Of a stretch of 64,000 nucleotides of DNA, positions 63,988 through 64,000 are shown one piece after another (positions within the stretch are counted from its first letter, which is position 1; each line of letters opens with the position of its first letter). Both the position numbers and the translations under genes were made by a program. The stretch lies in assembly GCF_005222485.1 (NCBI RefSeq), contig NZ_CP029078.1:2260001-2324000 (forward strand), given 5' to 3'. A model generated the notes under the pieces. The model did not search any database, was not told where the DNA came from, and saw nothing but the letters and a program-made list of their open reading frames with translations. Origin of the DNA: Streptomyces griseoviridis. Its GTDB lineage: Bacteria > Actinomycetota > Actinomycetes > Streptomycetales > Streptomycetaceae.

Positions 63988-64000
63988 CTCTCCTGCCCCC

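Overview
The window is high-GC, densely coded chromosomal DNA from an actinobacterium, almost certainly a Streptomyces. The evidence is the GC-rich third codon positions, frequent GTG/TTG starts, ATGA/GTGA stop-start overlaps, a rare TTA codon, a whiA-yvcK-rapZ sporulation-type cluster, an RbpA-family protein, and a central-metabolism gene order known from Streptomyces chromosomes. No rRNA, tRNA, transposase, integrase or cas gene was seen.

The left part (1-9,060) handles uptake and oxidation of sugar acids and polyols. 5-dehydro-4-deoxyglucarate dehydratase and an unidentified partner diverge from uronate dehydrogenase. A DeoR regulator precedes a polyol-type ABC importer (lipoprotein plus two permeases, no ATPase) and a zinc polyol dehydrogenase. 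A tandem TerD-domain protein follows.

The accessory stretch (about 9,060-31,000) is a mosaic. Two modules, each an XRE regulator followed by a small Cys-rich protein, lie on either side of a LysR / alpha-beta-hydrolase / MFS cassette. Three degenerate type I-E-like CRISPR repeat-plus-leader relics, all in one orientation, sit at cassette boundaries near 11.46, 14.94 and 17.23 kb. One keeps two 29-nt repeats with the canonical 61-bp period. Beyond them are VanZ, a small secreted protein, an MmpS-like protein, a LacI regulator, a GntR-acdS (ACC deaminase) pair, an acidic protein of unknown function, a secreted nuclease, an ABM-like protein, dapD, an SMR/TetR pair and an AbfB-domain membrane protein. 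Several short tandem repeats lie between them.

The right half (31,000-64,000) is core backbone. It holds the SUF iron-sulfur operon (sufR-B-D-Rieske-C-S-U-T, with a CAAC-N6-GTTG SufR site over the sufR start), an AAC(3)-like acetyltransferase, an ABC-2 exporter, heme A/O synthesis (ctaA, ctaB), the pentose-phosphate operon tkt-tal-zwf-opcA-pgl, pgi, an MFS exporter, an RbpA paralogue, secG, the glycolytic genes tpiA-pgk-gap, a large secreted M14 carboxypeptidase, and whiA-yvcK-rapZ running off the right edge.

Together the backbone supplies NADPH, triose-phosphate flux, Fe-S clusters and hemes. The left and middle parts are niche functions and apparent insertion sites. The most unusual structure is the set of CRISPR relics punctuating the cassettes.
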